DNA of 45,160 bases from Bacilli bacterium (lineage in GTDB: Bacteria > Bacillota_I > Bacilli_A > RF39 > UBA660): contig JAQUWE010000013.1 in the NCBI GenBank assembly GCA_028693035.1, positions 1 to 45,160 on the forward strand, read 5' to 3'. Numbering within the stretch: the stretch's first letter is position 1; each line of letters opens with the position of its first letter. The notes beneath the pieces were generated by a model. It was given only the letters and a program-made list of their open reading frames with translations. It had not been told where the DNA came from and did no database searches. Positions 1 to 8,501 of the stretch are shown here, piece by piece. The position numbers were made by a program, and so were the translations under genes.

Positions 1-33
1 GACATTTATATAATTATTTGGTATACTGTTCAT
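1..33 (-). CDS. 5' end of an unidentified gene (partial)
   Basis: An ATG at 33-31 reads leftward off the window as MNSIPNNYINV with no stop. It is preceded at a good distance (8 nt) by a perfect AAGGAGG ribosome binding site at about 42-48. Only 11 residues are visible, so no family can be named. The gene is divergent from the phosphoesterase gene at 302. The ribosome binding site lies partly inside an inverted repeat (20-101). The call rests only on the start codon and Shine-Dalgarno sequence, so it is tentative. Confidence 0.4.
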   Translation of the reverse strand, partial: MNSIPNNYINV

Positions 34-101
34 ATGGAAGACCTCCTTAAATGTTTTTTCAACAATTACATTTTAACAAAAGGTCTTCCTTTTTGTATAC
101 C
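20..101. repeat. Interrupted inverted repeat around a ribosome binding site
   Basis: GGTATAC (20-26) plus GGAAGACCT (36-44) are repeated in inverted form as AGGTCTTCC (81-89) plus GTATACC (95-101). In minus-strand RNA the 9-bp arm would pair with AGGTCTTCC, which covers part of the Shine-Dalgarno sequence of the gene starting at 33. In plus-strand RNA the same arms are followed by TTTTTG and could act as a weak terminator. Confidence 0.45.
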
Positions 102-142
102 CAATCCCAAAACTATTTTACACTATCGATTGTCTAAAAGAT

Positions 143-171
143 TTGACATATGCATATAAAAATGGTAAAGT
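143..171 (+). promoter_or_regulatory. Sigma-A-type promoter for the phosphoesterase gene
   Basis: TTGACA (143-148), 17-nt spacer, TAAAGT (166-171), with an extended -10 TGG directly before it. It lies about 130 nt upstream of the ATG at 302, so the transcript would have a long AT-rich leader. Confidence 0.6.
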
Positions 172-301
172 AGCACTTAATTTATAAACGAAGAAAATAA
201 AAAAACTTATTACATAAAAAAAATAGAGTATAGACTGAGAAGTTAAAAAACTATCTTTTTTTGAAAGCTTTTTTTTATTAGATAATGAAAGAGGTGAGAT
301 T

Positions 302-1246
302 ATGACAAAAATAAGAGTTAATAGTTTTGAATTAAAAAGCAATAAAATCTTAAATGAAATGAAGGCTTTAGTGTTATCAGATATTCACAATGACGGTAAA
401 AATTTAGATGCTATATTAAGAAGAGTAGAAAGTATAAAGCCAGACTATATTTGTGTACCCGGAGATTCGCTTGATTATGTAAATAGTGATCATAAACCGA
501 TTTTACAGTTTTACAAATCAGCTACTAATTTAACAAATAAAATTGTTGTTTGTTCTGGAAATCATGATGAATTAAATTTAGTTAAAAGAAGATTTTTTGG
601 AACAAAATTCGTGCCAGCAGAAGAAAACACTTTCTTTGAGGAATTGGATGATATACAATCCGTTATTGTTTTAAATGATGTGGTTTGTCAGTGTATAGAA
701 GAAATTAACGGAAATAAAGTCAATTTTGGTGCTATTAATATGCCTCCTAGGTGGTATGAGGGAAGAAAACAAAAAAAAGAAGATTTCTATATTGTGACAT
801 CTAGAATTGAACCTGATTTTTTTGATGAAAATTATTTTACCTATCTTCTAACACACTCTTCTAATCCTCTTGTTAAATGGAATAAACTTGTTACAGAAAA
901 ACAAATGCCTTTTATGAAAAATGTGGATGTAATAGTATCAGGTCACAATCACGGTGGTTTGATGCCAAAAGCATGGCAGCCTTATATACCTATGAATATG
1001 GGCTTTATTGGACCTGGGATGATGCACCCTTTCAAGCATGCTTTTGGCTACTGGGAAAATGAGACTACAGCTCTTATTTTATCAGATGGAGTTACTAAAT
1101 TGGCTCCTTCTACAGGCCTTCTCTACAAGCTAAATGATAAATTTGCAAGTGATATAGAAGAGATTACGATAAAACCATCGGAAGGTTCTTCTAATCAAAA
1201 ACAATTGGTATTAAAGAACCGATATGTTTACGAAACAGATAAATAA
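302..1246 (+). CDS. Calcineurin-like metallophosphoesterase
   Basis: The 314-residue protein carries the metallophosphoesterase signature in order: D27-I-H29, G54-D55, G86-N-H-D-E, a THSS segment near residue 185, and G214-H-N-H-G-G. Together these supply the two-metal site of calcineurin-type phosphoesterases. There is no signal peptide or membrane segment, so it is probably cytoplasmic. The start is set by the GAGGTGA ribosome binding site just upstream. It is monocistronic: a promoter lies at 143-171 and a terminator directly follows. The substrate cannot be read from the sequence; the family includes nucleotide, phospholipid and protein phosphatases. Confidence 0.85.
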   Translation: MTKIRVNSFELKSNKILNEMKALVLSDIHNDGKNLDAILRRVESIKPDYICVPGDSLDYVNSDHKPILQFYKSATNLTNKIVVCSGNHDELNLVKRRFFGTKFVPAEENTFFEELDDIQSVIVLNDVVCQCIEEINGNKVNFGAINMPPRWYEGRKQKKEDFYIVTSRIEPDFFDENYFTYLLTHSSNPLVKWNKLVTEKQMPFMKNVDVIVSGHNHGGLMPKAWQPYIPMNMGFIGPGMMHPFKHAFGYWENETTALILSDGVTKLAPSTGLLYKLNDKFASDIEEITIKPSEGSSNQKQLVLKNRYVYETDK

Positions 1247-1265
1247 TGATGACAGAAATATAAAT

Positions 1266-1293
1266 AAAAAAGGAGAAATTTCTTCTTTTTTTT
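1266..1293 (+). terminator. Intrinsic terminator after the phosphoesterase gene
   Basis: A-rich arm AAAAAAGGAGAAA is followed by TTTCTTCTTTTTTTT, a near-perfect inverted repeat (one G-U pair) ending in a T run. Confidence 0.6.
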
Positions 1294-1325
1294 GTGCCAT
1301 TTTTCTTTGTTTTTCCTGCCCTCAT

Positions 1326-1353
1326 TTGACAAAGATAAAATACGTGCTATAAT
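1326..1353 (+). promoter_or_regulatory. Promoter for the NrtR-like regulator operon
   Basis: Consensus TTGACA (1326-1331), 16-nt spacer, consensus TATAAT (1348-1353). The start codon is at 1390. Confidence 0.75.
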
Positions 1354-1389
1354 AGTCAGTGTCTAAAGAACGCAAAAGGGAGTGACAAA

Positions 1390-2052
1390 ATGAAATCAGC
1401 TGATGATTTTAAAATAAAAATGATCTTAGGTCTTTTTACTGTCGATAAAGGAAAATTAAAAGTTTTACTGTTCAAAAAAGCAGGAGAACCTTATAAAGGC
1501 TATTGGGTTCTTCCTTGGAAACCTTTTACATACAATGAAACCTTTCAAAGTAATACGGATATTCTTATTAAAGAACACATAGGTTTAGATGAAGTATATA
1601 CAGAAACATTTAAAGCTTTTGATGATAAAGAAACCGTTCTTACAGATCCTGTTGTCCACGTGACTACGATTGGTTTAACCGATATTGCATCTGCCTCTTA
1701 TCAAAGAAAAGAAATAGAAGGTAGAGAAAGTGATTGGTTTCCATTAGAATCTCTTCCTAAACTTGCTTATAATCATGAAGAGGTTTTAGAAAGTATGTTT
1801 ACCTATTTAAAAAGGAAACTTAGAGATAGTGAAATGATATCACTACTATTTCCAAGTGATTTTACATTACCAGAATTACAAACTTTCTGTGAACAAATAG
1901 AAGGAAAAGAATTAGATAGAAGAAATTTTAGAAAAAAAATATTAGCACTTTCTATTTTAGAAGATACAGGAGATAAAAGTGAAAGCGCTAGTGGAAGACC
2001 TGCTAGACTCTATAAATTTAAAGAGGGTATTAGTCAAATCAATCTTTTTTAG
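1390..2052 (+). CDS. NrtR-like transcriptional regulator with degenerate Nudix domain
   Basis: The 220-residue protein has an N-terminal Nudix fold (about residues 8-140) and a C-terminal winged helix (about 148-215, ending in GRPARLYKF). This is the layout of the NrtR family, which controls NAD metabolism and sugar utilisation genes. The Nudix box is eroded: after WVLPWKPF the usual R-E-x-x-E-E core reads TDILIKEHIGL, so catalysis is unlikely and the domain probably senses a ligand such as ADP-ribose. The ribosome binding site is AGGGAG. A small pilin-like gene begins 9 nt downstream and is co-transcribed. No NAD or pentose gene is adjacent, so the regulon is unknown; self-control through the nearby promoter is possible. 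Confidence 0.75.
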   Translation: MKSADDFKIKMILGLFTVDKGKLKVLLFKKAGEPYKGYWVLPWKPFTYNETFQSNTDILIKEHIGLDEVYTETFKAFDDKETVLTDPVVHVTTIGLTDIASASYQRKEIEGRESDWFPLESLPKLAYNHEEVLESMFTYLKRKLRDSEMISLLFPSDFTLPELQTFCEQIEGKELDRRNFRKKILALSILEDTGDKSESASGRPARLYKFKEGISQINLF

Positions 2053-2061
2053 GAGGAAGTT

Positions 2062-2472
2062 ATGAATAATAAAGGATGGAGTTTAAATGAATTACTAGCA
2101 GGACTTGGTGTACTTACTTTTTGCCTTGTTTTTTCAGTTATTTTATTTCAATCAAAATTTAATCACAAGAAAAAAAATATGAACGAAACCCTTATGATGT
2201 ATACATACGAAAGTATTGAAGCATCAATGGTATCTTCAACACAATCTTATATAGAAAAAAAATATAGTAACAATTTTCCTGATGAAGAAATGAAAATTAC
2301 TATAGACGTTTTACGTAAGAAAGAACACTTTTCAAAATATAAAGATCCTAAAGATGGTGCTATTATCTGTGATGGATATGTGATTGTAGAAAAAGAAAAT
2401 TGGGCTGTAACATATCATCCATATGTCAAATGTGGCGATAATTATGAAACAACAGGGTATAAAGCAAAATAA
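2062..2472 (+). CDS. Small pilin-like (prepilin-type) protein
   Basis: The 136-residue protein begins MNNKG followed by WSLNELLAGLGVLTF. This fits a class III prepilin: short basic leader, Gly at -1, aromatic residue at +1, Glu at +5 (E10), then an unbroken hydrophobic helix to about residue 30 and an extracytoplasmic domain. W replaces the usual F at +1 and N replaces I at +4, so processing by a prepilin peptidase is likely but not certain. The C-terminal part has two cysteines (ICDGY and VKCGDN) that could form a disulfide. It is translated from AGGAGG directly after the NrtR-like regulator. No pilus motor or platform gene is present. It is probably a minor pilin or pseudopilin. Confidence 0.55.
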   Translation: MNNKGWSLNELLAGLGVLTFCLVFSVILFQSKFNHKKKNMNETLMMYTYESIEASMVSSTQSYIEKKYSNNFPDEEMKITIDVLRKKEHFSKYKDPKDGAIICDGYVIVEKENWAVTYHPYVKCGDNYETTGYKAK

Positions 2473-2497
2473 AAAAGATAAAAATTATCTTTTTTTG
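2471..2497 (+). terminator. Intrinsic terminator after the pilin-like gene
   Basis: AAAAAAGATAA, a short A loop, then TTATCTTTTTTT. The stem and T run directly follow the stop codon. Confidence 0.7.
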
Positions 2498-2710
2498 TTT
2501 ATTATAGCGTAATAGTATTCCTTTAAAAAAGAAATATTTACAGTGATTTTAAATAAAAATAACTAAAAATGGTTCATTAAAATGGGCAAACGCATACAAT
2601 ACTATGTAGGTTTTTATTCAATAAAAAATAGTTATAGCAAATTATTATTTTTATTATAAATAAAATTATGACCTTTTGTTATGAAAGCCAGGCAAATCAC
2701 AAAAAAAGCC
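2498..2710. other. AT-rich intergenic stretch, no supported gene
   Basis: Between the pilin-like terminator and the str promoter I see only AT-rich sequence. The longest ATG frame of note (2583, about 25 codons) has no ribosome binding site. I found no recognisable riboswitch or tRNA. Confidence 0.5.
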
Positions 2711-2740
2711 TTGACAACATATACAAAAAAATGATATATT
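2711..2740 (+). promoter_or_regulatory. str operon promoter
   Basis: TTGACA (2711-2716), 18-nt spacer, TATATT (2735-2740). Transcription would begin near 2747, right at the base of the leader hairpin. Confidence 0.75.
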
Positions 2741-2750
2741 AATAACGCAT

Positions 2751-2785
2751 TTAATTAAGGTTTACCTCGGTAAATCTTTAATTAA
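2751..2785 (+). promoter_or_regulatory. 5'-terminal hairpin in the str mRNA leader
   Basis: TTAATTAAGGTTTACC (2751-2766) pairs with GGTAAATCTTTAATTAA (2769-2785) across a tiny loop, with one G-U pair and one bulge. No T run follows, so it is not a terminator. It sits at the predicted transcript start and could protect the mRNA or regulate it. A second small hairpin (ACAC/GTGT around CTGGAT, about 2799-2812) precedes the rpsL ribosome binding site. Confidence 0.5.
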
Positions 2786-2834
2786 GGTTAAAAATGAAAC
2801 ACCTGGATGTGTGGATTAGAAAGGAGCAATAAAG

Positions 2835-3245
2835 ATGCCAACAATAAACCAACTTGTTAGAAAAAACAGATCTAAGAAAACAAGAAAAAGTAAATCACCT
2901 GTTTTAGGGATTGGTTATAACAGTAGAGTAAAAAGAACAACACAACAAAATTCACCACAAAAACGTGGAGTATGTACACGTGTTGGAACTATGACACCAA
3001 AGAAACCAAACTCAGCGCTTCGTAAATATGCGCGTGTAAGATTATCAAATGGAATGGAAGTAACAGCTTACATCCCTGGAGAAGGACATAACTTACAAGA
3101 GCACAGCGTTATACTTTTAAGAGGTGGACGTGTAAAAGACCTTATCGGTGTTCGTTATCACATTGTACGTGGTACACTTGATACTGCCGGAATCGATAAA
3201 AGACGTCAAGGACGTTCTAAATATGGAACTAAAAGGCCTAAATAA
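2835..3245 (+). CDS. rpsL: 30S ribosomal protein S12
   Basis: This 136-residue protein (usual for Bacilli, longer than the E. coli form) belongs to the decoding centre of the small subunit. The [11 protein letters not shown] loop is intact with Lys56 and Lys57, so the main streptomycin site is wild type. The second loop is unusual: it reads [11 protein letters not shown], with Ile104 in place of the near-universal Pro of KDLPGV (Pro90 in E. coli numbering). Asp102, the site of RimO beta-methylthiolation in many bacteria, is kept. The start is set by AAAGGAG. It is the first gene of the str operon, 17 nt before rpsG. Confidence 0.97.
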   Translation: MPTINQLVRKNRSKKTRKSKSPVLGIGYNSRVKRTTQQNSPQKRGVCTRVGTMTPKKPNSALRKYARVRLSNGMEVTAYIPGEGHNLQEHSVILLRGGRVKDLIGVRYHIVRGTLDTAGIDKRRQGRSKYGTKRPK

Positions 3246-3262
3246 GGAAGGAGGAAAAATAT

Positions 3263-3730
3263 ATGCGTAAAAGAGCAGCCGTTAAAAGAGATGTTTTAGC
3301 AGATCCACTATACAATTCTAAACTTGTTACTAAATTAGTAAACCAAACAATGTTAGATGGTAAAAAAGGTACTGCACAAAAAATCGTTTACAAAGCTTTT
3401 GATACTGTAAAAGAAAAAACTGGTAGAGAAGCTATCGAAGTTTTTATGGAAGCTATGGATAAAATCAAACCACAACTAGAAGTTAAATCTCGCCGCGTAG
3501 GTGGAGCAAACTACCAAGTACCAATCGAAGTTAGACCAGACAGAAGTCAGGCACTAGGACTTCGTTGGCTTATCAAATATGCAAGAGGTAGAGGAGGTCA
3601 TTCTATGGCTGAAAACCTTGCAAACGAAATTATGGATGCAGCGAATGGAGTAGGTGCAGCTGTAAAAAAACGTGAGGATACTCACAGAATGGCAGAAGCA
3701 AATAAAGCATTTGCACATTACCGTTGGTAA
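3263..3730 (+). CDS. rpsG: 30S ribosomal protein S7
   Basis: The 155-residue protein has the full S7 sequence from [11 protein letters not shown] to the C-terminal [16 protein letters not shown]7 binds the 3' major domain of 16S rRNA and starts assembly of the small-subunit head. The GGAGG ribosome binding site sits in the short gap after rpsL, and fusA follows after 16 nt, as in the classic str operon. In E. coli S7 represses its own operon; no matching site is obvious here. Confidence 0.97.
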   Translation: MRKRAAVKRDVLADPLYNSKLVTKLVNQTMLDGKKGTAQKIVYKAFDTVKEKTGREAIEVFMEAMDKIKPQLEVKSRRVGGANYQVPIEVRPDRSQALGLRWLIKYARGRGGHSMAENLANEIMDAANGVGAAVKKREDTHRMAEANKAFAHYRW

Positions 3731-3746
3731 TTAGAAAGGAACATGT

Positions 3747-5819
3747 ATGGCTCGTGAATATAGCTTAGAAAATACTCGTAACTTTGGGATTATGGCCCAT
3801 ATTGATGCGGGTAAAACAACTACAACAGAACGTATCTTATTCCATACACATAAAATCCATAAAATTGGAGAAACACATTCTGGTGAATCTCAAATGGACT
3901 GGATGGAACAAGAAAAAGAACGTGGTATTACAATCACTTCAGCAGCAACGACCGCTTTCTGGAAAGGGCATAGATTAAATATAATCGATACCCCAGGACA
4001 CGTTGACTTTACTGTAGAAGTATCACGTAGTTTACGTGTACTAGATGGTGCAGTAGCACTTCTAGATGCACAAGCTGGTGTAGAACCACAAACAGAAACT
4101 GTTTGGAGACAAGCAACTGAATTTATGGTTCCTCGTATGATTTGTTGTAATAAAATGGGAAAAATGGGTGCAGATTTTGCATTCAGTTTAAAATCAATTA
4201 AAGAGCGTTTAGGTGTTTTAGCAAAACCTATCCAGTGGCCAATTGGTGCTGGAGATGAATTTGATGGAATCATCGACTTACTAACTCGTACTGCTTATCA
4301 TTATGATGGCAAAGCAGAAGAAGAATCACAAGTGATTGAAATTCCTGCTGATATGGTTGATTTAGTAGAAGAAAAACGTAGTGATTTAATTGAAACTGTT
4401 GTTGAATTCGATGATGAATTGATGAATAAATACCTTGAAGGTGAAGAACTTTCGATTGAAGAAATCAAAGGTGCTATTCGTAAAGCAACACTTGCAGTTG
4501 AATTCTTCCCAGTACTTTGTACAGATGCCCTTGGAAATAAGGGAGCTAAACTATTATTAGATGCTGTTATCGATTACTTACCAGCTCCAACTGATATCGA
4601 AGCTATCAAAGGAATAGATAAAAATGGAGAAGAAGTAGATCGTCATCCATCTGATGCAGAACCATTTAGTGCATTAGCATTCAAAGTAATGACAGATCCA
4701 TTTGTTGGAAAACTTACATTCTTTAGAGTGTACTCAGGACATTTAAGTAGTGGTTCTTATGTATTAAATGCAACTAAGAATACAAAAGAGAGAGTTGGAC
4801 GTATCTTACAGATGCATGCAAATTCTCGTACTGAAATTTCAGAAGTATTCGCAGGAGATATCGCTGCTGCTGTAGGACTTAAAAATACAACAACAGGAGA
4901 TACTTTATGTGAAGAAAAATCATTTGTTATTCTAGAATCTATGGTATTCCCAGAACCTGTTATCGAACTTGCGGTTGAACCAAAATCAAAAGCAGACCAA
5001 GATAAAATGGGACTTGCGCTTCAAAAATTATCTGAAGAAGATCCAACTTTTAGAGCAAGTACAAACCATGAAACAGGACAAACAATCATCGCTGGTATGG
5101 GTGAACTTCACCTTGATATCATCGTTGACCGTTTAAAAAGAGAATTCAATGTAGAAGCAAACATTGGACAGCCACAAGTATCTTACCGTGAAACACTTAC
5201 AGTTCCTGCTGAATGTGAAGGTAAATACATTAAACAATCTGGTGGTCGTGGACAATATGGTCACGTATGGATTAAATTTGAACCAAATAAAGATAAAGGT
5301 TATGAATTCGTAGATGCTGTTGTTGGTGGTGTGGTTCCAAGAGAATACATTCCAGTTACAGATAAGGGACTTCAAGAAGCTATGAAAACTGGTGTTCTTG
5401 CAGGATACCCAATGATCGACGTAAAAGCAACTTTATATGATGGTTCATACCATGATGTCGATTCATCAGAAATGGCATACAAAATTGCTGCATCTATGGC
5501 TCTTAAAGAAGCTAAAAACAAATGTAAACCAGCTCTTTTAGAACCAATCATGAAAGTACAAGTGATTGTACCAGATGAATATCTTGGAAATGTTATGGGA
5601 GACGTTACATCACGTCGTGGACGTCCACTAGGTCAAGAATCTAGAGGAAACGCTTTAGCGATTGATGCAATGGTACCACTTGCTGAGATGTTTGGATATG
5701 CAACAAGTTTAAGAAGTAATACACAAGGTAGAGGTCAGTTTACAATGGTATTCGATCACTACGAAGAAACACCAAAAAGTGTGATGGAAGACATCATCAA
5801 GAAAAACGGTGGAAATTAA
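3747..5819 (+). CDS. fusA: Elongation factor G, with altered G4 and G5 motifs
   Basis: The 690-residue protein is the translocase GTPase of the ribosome, in its normal place after rpsG and of normal length. G1 ([12 protein letters not shown]), G2 (RGITIT) and G3 (DTPGH) are intact. The guanine-recognition motifs are not: G4 reads N135-K-M-G138 instead of NKMD, and G5 reads C-T-D260-A instead of C-G-S-A. The Asp lost from G4 may therefore be replaced by one gained in G5. Domains II to V look complete, through the C-terminal [17 protein letters not shown]. No second fusA is in the window. It is followed after 93 nt by tuf, which may have its own promoter. Confidence 0.96.
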   Translation: MAREYSLENTRNFGIMAHIDAGKTTTTERILFHTHKIHKIGETHSGESQMDWMEQEKERGITITSAATTAFWKGHRLNIIDTPGHVDFTVEVSRSLRVLDGAVALLDAQAGVEPQTETVWRQATEFMVPRMICCNKMGKMGADFAFSLKSIKERLGVLAKPIQWPIGAGDEFDGIIDLLTRTAYHYDGKAEEESQVIEIPADMVDLVEEKRSDLIETVVEFDDELMNKYLEGEELSIEEIKGAIRKATLAVEFFPVLCTDALGNKGAKLLLDAVIDYLPAPTDIEAIKGIDKNGEEVDRHPSDAEPFSALAFKVMTDPFVGKLTFFRVYSGHLSSGSYVLNATKNTKERVGRILQMHANSRTEISEVFAGDIAAAVGLKNTTTGDTLCEEKSFVILESMVFPEPVIELAVEPKSKADQDKMGLALQKLSEEDPTFRASTNHETGQTIIAGMGELHLDIIVDRLKREFNVEANIGQPQVSYRETLTVPAECEGKYIKQSGGRGQYGHVWIKFEPNKDKGYEFVDAVVGGVVPREYIPVTDKGLQEAMKTGVLAGYPMIDVKATLYDGSYHDVDSSEMAYKIAASMALKEAKNKCKPALLEPIMKVQVIVPDEYLGNVMGDVTSRRGRPLGQESRGNALAIDAMVPLAEMFGYATSLRSNTQGRGQFTMVFDHYEETPKSVMEDIIKKNGGN

Positions 5820-5849
5820 TTAAAAAGATGTCAAACGAAGGGAAAATGC

Positions 5850-5878
5850 TTGCTATTTTCTCTTGGTTGATATAAAAT
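5850..5878 (+). promoter_or_regulatory. Possible internal promoter for tuf
   Basis: TTGCTA (5850-5855), 17-nt spacer, TAAAAT (5873-5878) in the 93-nt gap between fusA and tuf. The -35 lies inside a small inverted repeat, GAAAAT/ATTTTC (5842-5860). Confidence 0.4.
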
Positions 5879-5912
5879 AAGAATTGTAATTATTATAAGG
5901 AGGAAATAAAAA

Positions 5913-7097
5913 ATGGCAAAACAAAAATATGATCGTTCAAAACCACATGTTAACATTGGTACTATTGGACACGTTGACCATGGTAAAACAACTTTAACAG
6001 CTGCAATTTCAAAATGCTTAGCTGGTAAAAATGGCAACGAAGAAGTTGACTTTGCAAATATTGACAAAGCACCAGAAGAAAGAGAACGTGGTATTACAAT
6101 TAATACCTCACACATCGAATACAGTACAGAAGCAAGACATTATGCTCACGTAGACTGTCCAGGACATGCTGACTACGTTAAGAACATGATTACAGGTGCT
6201 GCACAAATGGATGGAGCTATCCTAGTTATTGCTGCAACTGATGGTGTTATGGCACAAACTCGTGAACATATCCTACTATCACGCCAAGTTGGTGTACCTC
6301 GTATGGTTGTATTCATGAATAAATGTGACATGGTTGATGATGAAGAATTATTAGACCTTGTTGAAATGGAAATCCGTGAAATCTTAAGTGAATATGGATT
6401 TGAAGGAGACGATACTCCAATTATTAGAGGATCTGCTCTTAAAGCACTTGAAGGAGACGCAAACTGGACTCCAAAAATTGATGAACTTATGGAAGCAGTT
6501 GACACTTGGATTGAAACTCCAGCTCGTGATACTGACAAACCATTCTTAATGCCTATTGAAGACGTATTTACTATCACAGGACGTGGAACTGTTGTTACAG
6601 GTCGTGTTGAAAGAGGTCAATTAAAACTTAACGATGAAGTTGAAATCATTGGTATTAAAGCAACTATCAAATCAGTTGTTACAGGAATTGAAATGTTCCG
6701 TAAACAATTAGATTATGCAGAAGCAGGAGATAATGCTGGTATCTTATTACGTGGTATTTCTCGTGAACAAGTTGAAAGAGGTCAAGTACTTGCTAAACCA
6801 GGAAGTGTTACTCCACATACTAGATTCAAAGCTCAAGTATATGTACTAAGCAAAGAAGAAGGTGGAAGACATACTCCATTCTTCAGTAACTACCGTCCAC
6901 AATTCTACTTCAGAACAACTGATATTACAGGTGTTATTGAATTACCAGAAGGTGTAGAAATGGTTATGCCTGGAGATAATATTGATATGACAGTTGAATT
7001 AATTGCTCCTATCGCTATCGAAAATGGAACTAAGTTCTCTATTCGTGAAGGTGGTAGAACAGTTGGTGCTGGTAACGTTTCAGAAATTATTAAATAA
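5913..7097 (+). CDS. tuf: Elongation factor Tu
   Basis: The 394-residue GTPase delivers aminoacyl-tRNA to the ribosome. All G motifs are canonical: [24 protein letters not shown] and GSAL. The three-domain length and the C-terminal [15 protein letters not shown] are typical. It has a strong AAGGAGG site 9 nt before the ATG. It closes the str cluster and is followed by a terminator. Its standard NKCD and GSAL motifs contrast with the altered ones in EF-G next door, so the EF-G change is not a general feature of this genome's GTPases. Confidence 0.98.
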   Translation: MAKQKYDRSKPHVNIGTIGHVDHGKTTLTAAISKCLAGKNGNEEVDFANIDKAPEERERGITINTSHIEYSTEARHYAHVDCPGHADYVKNMITGAAQMDGAILVIAATDGVMAQTREHILLSRQVGVPRMVVFMNKCDMVDDEELLDLVEMEIREILSEYGFEGDDTPIIRGSALKALEGDANWTPKIDELMEAVDTWIETPARDTDKPFLMPIEDVFTITGRGTVVTGRVERGQLKLNDEVEIIGIKATIKSVVTGIEMFRKQLDYAEAGDNAGILLRGISREQVERGQVLAKPGSVTPHTRFKAQVYVLSKEEGGRHTPFFSNYRPQFYFRTTDITGVIELPEGVEMVMPGDNIDMTVELIAPIAIENGTKFSIREGGRTVGAGNVSEIIK

Positions 7098-7110
7098 TGA
7101 TGAAATAATG

Positions 7111-7140
7111 AAGAAAGTGAATATTCGCTTTCTTTTTTTG
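7111..7140 (+). terminator. Terminator of the str/tuf transcript
   Basis: GAAAGTGAAT pairs with ATTCGCTTTC (one T-G pair), followed by TTTTTTT. Confidence 0.8.
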
Positions 7141-7150
7141 TTTGGTAAGT

Positions 7151-7184
7151 AAAAAAAACATTTACAAATTCTGTAAATGTTTTT
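7151..7184. terminator. Terminator of the FemABX gene, bidirectional
   Basis: A-rich ACATTTACA, loop AATTC, TGTAAATGT, then T run. It works on either strand and ends both the tuf and the FemABX transcripts; the FemABX stop codon is at its edge. Confidence 0.75.
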
Positions 7185-8436
7185 ATCTTTTAAATATATT
7201 TCTAAGTGGAGCAGCATTTTTATACATGAAATATAAAGCTTGGTTGGTGATCAGTTCAAAATCACCTGCATATTCGTATGTAATGCCTCCAAAACCTGTT
7301 TTAAAGGTTGTAAGACCCTTGTAATCGTTTTCTTCTAAAGTAACGTTAGAAACGCCACCTAAAGAGAAATGTTTGAATCCTTCTTGAGAATATTTTTGAA
7401 TCAAAGACCAAAGTAATAAATGTTTTCCATTAAATTCTTTATATCTCTTATCATATCCATCCATAAATAGATATACTGTGTCTCTATGTTTTAAAACAAG
7501 AGCAGTAGCTGTAATAATACCACCAGGGTTATCTCTAAGCAAGTTCGTTGCTTTCACAAGTCTTGTTTTATATCTTTCTAAATTTGTATCCGCCACTATT
7601 TTTTTACTGATGTAATATTCTTTTTTTTGAACACTTTTATTCATAATAATATTATTGAGTGTTGTATTGTATTGTTCCTGTGTTTCATATAATCTTTTGC
7701 TTACCCTTAAAAATATTTCTGTATTTAATTTAGAGTAATAAAAATCTACTTTTTTTCCTTTATCAAAATATTGATAAATATCATCGTAATAGCCTAGTTT
7801 TCTTGAATAACGATCCTTTACTTGTAAGTAGAGTTCCTGCAAATCTTCTTTATTTCCTCTATAAATATTAGTGCCTCTATAAATAGAATTTTTAACTTTG
7901 TTTTTCATACCTCTATTAAAGTTTTTAAATAAAGAGGGAAGATCTTTATCGATATCTAAAATGACTTCAAATCTTGGTTTTAAGGCTTCAAAATAACTAT
8001 TGTATCCTAAATGATAATAATTTAATTTTTTTAAGTTTTCAAATAAAGTATCATAATTACGATTGTTTCCTATCAAAACATTTTTAGCGTTGTAAATAGA
8101 TTTTACAATCATAGGCGCTATTTTAACTGCAATAATATCTTTTTTACCTAAGTACTTTTTGATAGCCGTTGTAAAATTTTGTAATAGAGAAAAATTGGTA
8201 TAATCAATTAAAAATCCTCTAGGTGCATAGGCATATTTAAATCCAGATTTTTTTTGAATCAATAAAAGGGAAGCCGCTACTATATGCTTGTTATCATCGA
8301 TGAGTCCTAAAAAAACACTATCAAATCCTTGTTTATTCATTGCGAAAGCATATTCTTTTGTTTGATAAACAGAACTTTGGAAAAAAACATCTGTAAAATT
8401 TGAAAATTCTTCATTGGTAAGTTCTTTTAAATACAT
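7183..8436 (-). CDS. FemABX-family peptidyltransferase
   Basis: The 417-residue protein belongs to the FemABX family, which uses aminoacyl-tRNA to add amino acids to the lipid II stem peptide and so builds the interpeptide bridge of peptidoglycan. The family signature YAYAPRGFLIDY lies near residues 68-79. The C-terminal half has the second GNAT-like domain (VYLFMDGYDKRYKEFNGKHLL). A charged, probably coiled stretch lies around residues 190-290, where Fem proteins carry their helical arm. The ribosome binding site is GAAAGGAG before ATG 8436. The added residue (Gly, Ala, Ser) cannot be told. Its presence implies a cell wall with cross-bridges. Confidence 0.88.
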   Translation of the reverse strand: MYLKELTNEEFSNFTDVFFQSSVYQTKEYAFAMNKQGFDSVFLGLIDDNKHIVAASLLLIQKKSGFKYAYAPRGFLIDYTNFSLLQNFTTAIKKYLGKKDIIAVKIAPMIVKSIYNAKNVLIGNNRNYDTLFENLKKLNYYHLGYNSYFEALKPRFEVILDIDKDLPSLFKNFNRGMKNKVKNSIYRGTNIYRGNKEDLQELYLQVKDRYSRKLGYYDDIYQYFDKGKKVDFYYSKLNTEIFLRVSKRLYETQEQYNTTLNNIIMNKSVQKKEYYISKKIVADTNLERYKTRLVKATNLLRDNPGGIITATALVLKHRDTVYLFMDGYDKRYKEFNGKHLLLWSLIQKYSQEGFKHFSLGGVSNVTLEENDYKGLTTFKTGFGGITYEYAGDFELITNQALYFMYKNAAPLRNIFKR

Positions 8437-8463
8437 AAGTAGTGACTCCTTTCAAATTATATC

Positions 8464-8472
8464 ATTATACCA
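8464..8472 (-). promoter_or_regulatory. Extended -10 promoter for the FemABX gene
   Basis: TGGTATAAT on the minus strand, about 30 nt upstream of ATG 8436, with no good -35 box. Confidence 0.5.
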
Positions 8473-8501
8473 TATTTTTCGTTAATATACTAGTTTTGTA
8501 T

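Noticed and set aside
118-342. Hydrophobic 74-residue frame on the minus strand
   Set aside because: It covers an AT-rich promoter and leader region plus the start of the phosphoesterase gene, and has no ribosome binding site. The Phe/Ile/Ser make-up is what AT-rich non-coding DNA gives.
2570-2620. Possible c-di-GMP-type riboswitch around GGGCAAACGCATAC
   Set aside because: Only a short resemblance to the GGGCAAA segment; the paired stems and second conserved stretch are missing.
2583-2660. 25-codon frame (MGKRIQYYVG start) upstream of rpsL
   Set aside because: No ribosome binding site, very short, AT-rich, and no known family.
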